Translations under genes and position numbers: made by a program
The notes under the pieces: generated by a model
What the model was told of the DNA's origin: nothing
Seen by the model: only the letters and a program-made list of their open reading frames with translations
Database searches by the model: none
Shown: positions 58,065 through 64,000 of the stretch, piece after piece
How the letters are laid out: each line of letters begins with the position of its first letter
Numbering within the stretch: the stretch's first letter is position 1
Source of the DNA: Thuidium tamariscinum
Lineage: Eukaryota > Streptophyta > Bryopsida > Hypnales > Thuidiaceae
Length of the DNA stretch: 64,000 bases
Direction: 5' to 3'
NCBI GenBank assembly: GCA_947034885.2
Contig: OX344752.2
Location: forward strand, 7,936,001 to 8,000,000

Positions 58065-59738
58065 CGCTCTCCAATTCTCGTCTCTTCTCTTCTTTCTTGC
58101 GTGTTTGTACGATGAAGGTCCCCTCAATCTCTCTCTCTCTCTCACTTTCTTTTTCTGTATCTTGGCCAAGGTCTCGCTACAGGCTCACATACATGTGGGT
58201 ATGTCAAATACACTCCAAGACTAATAATGCCGGATGCATCAAGGCTGGAGAAGTCGAATTTCTCACTTCTTCTTCGCATACATCTAAAAAGATCCAACTC
58301 AAAACCACCTTCTTTGTCACAGTGTACTGCCTTGTTACCGATTGCGGGCGACAGCTTCCGCTGACAGATATGAGACAATAGCAGAAGGACAAACCTCAGA
58401 GAAACACAGAGCAAAGGTTAAGCAGCAGTCAGATTAGGACGACGATCACCCCCCGTCCCACACCCACCCCACCCCAGTCCCTTAGAAAGAAGGAAAAGAC
58501 ACACACAAGAATCCGTCCCTCCTGCAACCACGAGTTCGGCACCACAACCCAGAACCCCAGCTAAGCTCAGTTACCACCAACACACACGAAGTTCGTGAGT
58601 AAACAGCAACGAGCGTGCAGGAAACGGAAAGGAAAGGGAGCGCGGGGGGCACGAGGGCGACCAACTGGGTGGGGATTGAGTCAGTTCGTTATTACGATCA
58701 AGAAGCGTGAGAGCAGGAGGCACTGGCAAATCTCGCCATACCCACAGTCCCACACATCCCGTTCCTCGACCTTGATGGCAGCAGGCAAGGACGATTTTAA
58801 CTTACTATAAAACTTAGAGTACTGCTGCCACTCCTGTACTTGCACTGGGTGTTGTTTGTTGGTGGACAGACACAGAGGACAGGACGAACGAGGACGAACA
58901 GAGGCGGACGAAGGCGGACGAGGAAGGGCTTAGAAGGACGCAAGCGGACTTACGGGTGGGGACGAGCGAGGATGTGGGCGGAGGACGGGCGGAGGGGTTC
59001 GTTCGTCGGGATTGGGGACTGGGGAGGCCTTCGGGGTTTTGTGTTCGTTCGTTCGTTGCTATCCTGTTGGACGGCGAGGTTCGTCAACGTCGACTTTGGC
59101 GTTTTCGTCTTGGGTGGCGAGCCTTGAAGCGGCGTACGTGGCGTGCCTTGGCGTCAGGTGTCGGGAAGGAGGGGACCTATGACCGGGGCAGTGCGTGGGA
59201 GTCGCAAGCCATGATGGGAGGCTGGACTTCCTGGAAGTCCGCTGCCGGGGCAACTTGCCCTGCTGACCAGCGTGGGACCCATTAAGGCGTGAACCATTCT
59301 CTTTGAGGAAGTCTTTGGGGTTTAATTAAAGGATTGTACAGTACTAACTGAGGGGTTTTCATTCAGTTTCAGTTTACATCAATGTCAATGGATGAAACTT
59401 TGAAAAATGCAGATCAATAGTACTAGTAGAACTTAAATTATTCATCCCCAAAAAATACACTTAATATCTCAAAGAGGGTAATGTTGTCCTTAGAACACGT
59501 AGCAAATTAGAAATTTCATCCAATCAAAAAATATCCACTAGAATGTACACTCAAAATCAACTAAATCATGAGAGGACACATAAGTCAAAAAGAAATTTAT
59601 GGATGATTTTCAAGATTACTATAGAAATGAAGAATGAACCTATTGCTTTAAAAATCAAATCATTTTGGCAAATTGGTCTCAACTTTTTAGAATAGATAAG
59701 GTTTGAATACACTTAGGTATTATTATTGAATTATAGTA
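58065..59738. other. MYB-CC upstream region, CpG-rich
   Basis: GC- and CpG-rich from about 58330 to 59290, consistent with the promoter and 5' untranslated region of the minus-strand MYB-CC gene. A (CT)n tract lies at 58126-58143. 58863-58930 is a GGACGAAC/GGCGGACGA short tandem array and 59045-59060 is (GTTC)n. After 59300 it turns AT-rich. No other gene recognised. Confidence 0.5.
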
Positions 59739-60143
59739 AGAGCATCTCCAACAACACTTGTTACAATGACCCACCAGACTACTAGATCCACCTGCCAAAC
59801 ATATTTAAAAAGCTAACATGTTACTGGGACCTAGCAACATTAGCCTCAACAATGCATATTAAGTACACCAACAAGAGTTTATGGGAACCAAAGTTTTGTG
59901 TGTATTGCAAGCTAATATGTTTTTCTATTGAACATTATTATTAAAAAGTTGAGCAAATTTAAAAAGAAGGGTTGCACCATAAGGATGCCTATTCTTCTTA
60001 TCTACATTTGCGATAACCCTCAGATACTATGGAAATTTGTATCATGTGGCACAAGTCAAAATATCCAAGCACTATAGCTTTCAATATAGAACACAAAAGT
60101 GGCACAACAAGTGCTAAAAAATGTATATTGCTAAAGATGCTCT
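59739..60143. mobile_element. Possible hAT-type MITE with AGAGCATCT ends (405 bp)
   Basis: Ends AGAGCATCTCCAACAA and the reverse complement of GCTAAAGATGCTCT are inverted; a second matching block CACTTGTT / AACAAGTG lies just inside. GAGCATCTCCAA ends are common in plant MITEs. No target duplication could be defined. Confidence 0.55.
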
Positions 60144-62592
60144 GAGTATTTTTCATGATGTCCATATAAAGAAGGAAACATGTTCTTGTATGAAATTGTT
60201 GGATTTTTTTTTGGATTTTAGTAGAAGTCAAAAGAATGTTTTAAATCTTTCTTTTATACATTTTAAGACTCCATATGAATTCACCTTGAATTTTCAAAGT
60301 ATTGAGAAAAAACTAAATTTAAAAGTGCCTCTACATTCTCATGAATAGAGGCAAAAAATTTAACCAAAATATATGGGAGTTTATTTCTAAAAAGGGTCAT
60401 ACATTCCAACTTTCACCATAATCTAGGTTTAAGCTTAGTTTTGAACCTATAGGTGTTGTATTCTACAGGAATCATACATCTCGCAATAAAGTGATGTTCA
60501 TATTCAAGATTAGGATTTTTGAAGCATTAATTGAAGAACTCCTCTAGAAGTCACACTTTATATCAATGTGTTCGAGCTTGTCATTAAAACTTAATTTGAA
60601 AGATGCACCTATAGATTGTAGAATGAGATTTTTATCCAATTTGGAAAATCACTCAAAAGTATATAGTTTGTTCCAGGGAGAATCCAATTAGGATTTAGGA
60701 AAATTAGCTAATTTCAACCCACAACCCAAGAAGCACAACTTAAAGTTTTAAAGCCCAAGTACTATACCAAATAGGAATTAGTATGTAATTTATTTATTAA
60801 TTTTATTTTCTATAGACACTGAAGACTTTATCTTTCAACTGGACTCTACCTCGAATTGGAACATCAGCCTTTGACAGCGAGCCAATTGGATCCAACCTCC
60901 GACTAGTTCACAATAAGCCTTCCAAACTAGTATTATAGAGCAACCAACATCCCTGCCACTCTTCTTCGATTTGGTATATTAATTTTTACTATTCAAGTTC
61001 TCACCAATTCGGCAATTTTTACACTCTTGCTTAATTGGCAACATTCCCAATTTGGATTTACTGAACATTGTATTACTCATCATGCTTCAACATCAAATTC
61101 CAATTTGATTTATTTTCTCATTTGTTATCAACTCTTTCATACACTCCTAATTGACATTTATAACCTTTTCATTTAGATAATATACTTCTTCAACACTCAC
61201 ATTAAATTAAGTAGATTTCCTATTCAGATTCTCAATTTCTCCAAATTGCTTATACTCCATTTACAAAACAGGCCACCATTCCAACTAGGTTCAGCCTACA
61301 AACACACCTCAATTCTCCCAATTCACTCAACAGTAACACTCCAACTTGGAAATTCAGATTCAACAATTAAAACACCACAATTTTCAACTTGCAAACAACT
61401 TATTACAACCCAGTATATAAATTCACACATTCACACAAACATCACTTCCAATTGAACACACATTCCAACATTCTCATAACCCAATTTGGCTTAATATCAT
61501 TCACATTCAACTCAAAACTTTGCAACACAATTCCAAGACACACACTACACATCCAATTAAGCTTTCAATCACCACACAATAACACAGCATCAATATAACA
61601 CACATCCAACTAGGTACAAATTCAAACTTGTTCCAACACTGAATCACACTCCACATATACAATTTAGGCAATTAACTCTAAATTGTATTACTCAAAGCAA
61701 AAATTACAAAAAATTAGTCAAACTCACACTCACATTCTCTCGCAATGGGTAAAGATAAAAGAAAATCAACTTGGAGGTATACACAAATAGGACACCACTT
61801 TGAGACTGACCGAAAAAACACATCAAACCACTTCCAATTGGACTTCAACTGAAATTAGAGTTCTGCCTATTAGAATCCATCAAATCCTACTTGTCGGAAT
61901 CTAAGATAAACTACTTGGCCTTCCAACTAGACTAATTAATCATTTTCGACTTGGATCCACAAAACAAACTAGTAAGCTTATAGACTCACTTCCAACTTGG
62001 CAAAATTGAGTCACTAAACTATCCAATTGGAATTCACACAAATCAAAAATTCAAGTCTAAAATTTATCTTGTCTACAACACCCATTTTCAGATCTAAAGA
62101 AATGTCAAGTCTGCATGCATTTAACAACAACAAATACTATTTTCATAGGCTTCAATATATTGGAATCACATTAAAAGAGAGTTTGGTGTGAGCATTGTGC
62201 CATATCTTGAGTACTATATTGATGCAAACAACTCTCACAGACATTTGAAGGAAATGCAAGAACATGTTTCCAACATCGCTAGCAATGGGAATCAAGTGCT
62301 TAATTCACTTAGGAATTCACTTCACTTCACCTAAGCTCTTTGGAATTGATTTTTTAACCTAGTAAAAATACAAAAGCAAATTCCTCATGTGGATAGCCAA
62401 TGGGGTCAGCACCAAAAGTATCACCAACCATTAGATACATGTATGTATATATTACACTAGTTAGATTACTAATTTAACAATTGTGTCTCTACACAAACAA
62501 AGAATTGTGACTATTTAGAAATACCTTTTGGCTAAGCCTTAAGTATATAATCTAATATTTGTTTAGATATAATACACAATATTTCTCCAAGA
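60144..62592. other. AT/CA-rich repeats and probable 5' LTR of the Copia element
   Basis: 60840-62050 is a CA-rich stretch with CCAANTNGG-like motifs every 30-70 bp. The last few hundred bases before 62593 should be the 5' LTR of the retrotransposon, but its start cannot be fixed because the 3' LTR lies outside the window. Confidence 0.5.
60840..62050. repeat. Array of CCAATTGG / CCAACTTGG motifs
   Basis: About twenty variants of TCCAATTGG, CCAACTTGG and CCAACTAGG recur irregularly in AT/CA-rich DNA with no coding frame. It looks like a degenerate satellite. Confidence 0.5.
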
Positions 62593-63697
62593 TGGTATCA
62601 GAGCATGGTTCATTATGGAAAAAAAGCAAAAGATGAATATCAAACGTCAAAAGCATCATGAAAGTTCGTTGAGATATATCCAATATTATTATGGAATACA
62701 GAATGATCCAAAATTGTTCCAAATAAAATTAAAGAATGAACTTCATGAATATTTCAAAGAAAAAGTTAAAGATTTGAATCAACAACCACCAAAATCAAAA
62801 TTTTGATATGAAGGAATTAAAAGGTAATACAAAATCTATGCAAAGAAACTAAATTTTACTATAGAAATCATGTCACAAAAAATTGACATTAGTAATGTTC
62901 CTAAATTTGATGGAACATACCTTAATGTATGGAAACATAGATTAGCATTGATTTTCAAAATAGAAAAATTGTGGTCTATAGTGAATGGCATTGAACTTTT
63001 GCAGAAAGTACCTACTATAGAAAAAGTTGTTGCACAATCCCAAGATTTACCTGCCATAGGTATAGGTAGTATAAGTCATTGAGAAAAAACAAATTCATTA
63101 TCCCTTACGATCATCAATAATTGTTTGGAAAACAACATTGTTTTATATATTCGGTCTTGTACACAAACATCAACTTCGACATGGTTAGAGTTAACAAGAA
63201 TTCTTGAATCATGAGGTAACTAAAATGCATTTTAAAGACAAGTTACACATTTTGAAGATGAAAGAAAGTGACAATGTTACAAAACATGTTCATTTATTTA
63301 AATCTCATTTAGAAAATTTGGCTATAGCAGGATGTCTAATTGAAGATGATGAAGCTATATTAGCTTTTATGCAAAATATACTTCCAAGTTACAACCTCAT
63401 ATTACCTTACATTCATTAATTATAGATTTGATACAAGAAAAAACACTTATGAAAGACATGAGTTTGAACAATGGTCACAATCAATTGTTTACACAAAAAA
63501 AAATTCAATAACAATAGCAAGAAAAACTATTTGAATAAGAAATTTCACAAAGGTGAAAATTCTAAACATTTTGAAAGAAAAAAATGAATCTTTTGATAAA
63601 AGAGTTGTTTCTATTGCAAAAAGTCACATCATCTGATTATAGATTGAAGAATAAGAATAACTACAAAGAAAGACAACGATGATGATGATGACGACAA

Positions 63698-63736
<39 letters not shown>

Positions 63737-64000
63737 AATCACTAAGTCAAATAGACTTTATGTGGTAACTACTTTAATAACATAAGAAGAATCAACTTCG
63801 AGCTGGTATGTAGATAGTAGAGCCACTCAACACATGTGTCATGAATTTGATGCATTTATGAATTATAAGAAATATGGAAATAAACAATTTGTTTATTGGT
63901 GATGATTCTATATCGTATGAAATTGAAAGTTATAGAGATGTAAATGTTAAATTCATAAATGGTATAGAAATACTTATACCTAATGTTCTCTATGTTCCTG
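62593..64000 (+). mobile_element. Degenerate Copia LTR retrotransposon, 5' part
   Basis: TGGTATCAGAGC at 62593-62604 is the initiator-Met tRNA primer-binding site typical of plant Copia elements. Then come gag pieces in broken frames: FDGTYLNVWKHRLALIF (about 62906) and LKMKESDNVTKHVHLF (about 63250), as in UBN2-type gag. A CCHC knuckle at about 63608 (CFYCKKSHHLIID) ends in a stop where the last Cys is expected. The protease motif near 63803 reads WYVDSRATQHM, with Arg in place of the Gly of DSG. NVLYVP at the window end precedes integrase. Several stops make it non-functional. The element continues past 64000. Confidence 0.9.
63699..63735 (+). repeat. (AAT)n microsatellite
   Basis: About twelve AAT units inside the Copia element, between the knuckle and protease regions. 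Confidence 0.9.

Noticed and set aside
57881..58169. Upstream ATG at 58169 as the MYB-CC start
   Set aside because: It adds a Lys/Arg/Glu low-complexity stretch derived from a CT-rich leader; MALVPVG at 58064 is a more typical start for the family.

Overview
The window is nuclear DNA of a land plant or close streptophyte relative. Four protein-coding genes have plant-specific homologues and are split by GT-AG introns (one GC-AG): a Tas-type aldo-keto reductase, an S26 signal-peptidase-like protein, a plastid-type DAD1-like lipase and a MYB-CC/PHR-like transcription factor. A Crypton-type tyrosine recombinase gene, a family I associate with early-diverging plants rather than angiosperms, hints at a bryophyte, lycophyte or fern. 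I cannot name the species.

Layout. 1-3.73 kb: 3' part of the aldo-keto reductase (+). 3.7-9.7 kb: AT-rich repeats, including an inverted partner of a repeat lying in the reductase intron. 9.76-13.86 kb: the recombinase gene (+), with an upstream palindrome, a possible frameshift, one intron, and an in-frame TAG before a long Gly/Asn-rich tail. 14.7-17.4 kb: S26-like gene (+), whose catalytic Ser and Lys positions read Glu and Arg. 18.95-21.73 kb: lipase gene (-). 23.5-52 kb: about 28 kb of AT-rich, CpG-poor, nested mobile-element sequence. It holds TTAA-flanked MITEs that look piggyBac-like, a CACTA element with a GAG target duplication, a decayed pogo/Tigger transposase, a Stowaway-like MITE, several other inverted-repeat elements, and two short unplaced reading frames. 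52.5-58.06 kb: complete seven-exon MYB-CC gene (-) with hairpin-forming tandem repeats in intron 1. 58.4-59.3 kb: GC-rich upstream region. 59.7-62.5 kb: repeats. 62.6-64.0 kb: 5' part of a degenerate Copia retrotransposon that runs off the window.

The host genes do not form a pathway. The most notable items are the recombinase gene (Crypton fold, altered active site, probable domestication or decay), the TTAA-MITE families, and the probable pseudo-protease. Exon boundaries were found by reading splice sites and frames by eye. Each reported multi-exon gene closes in frame.
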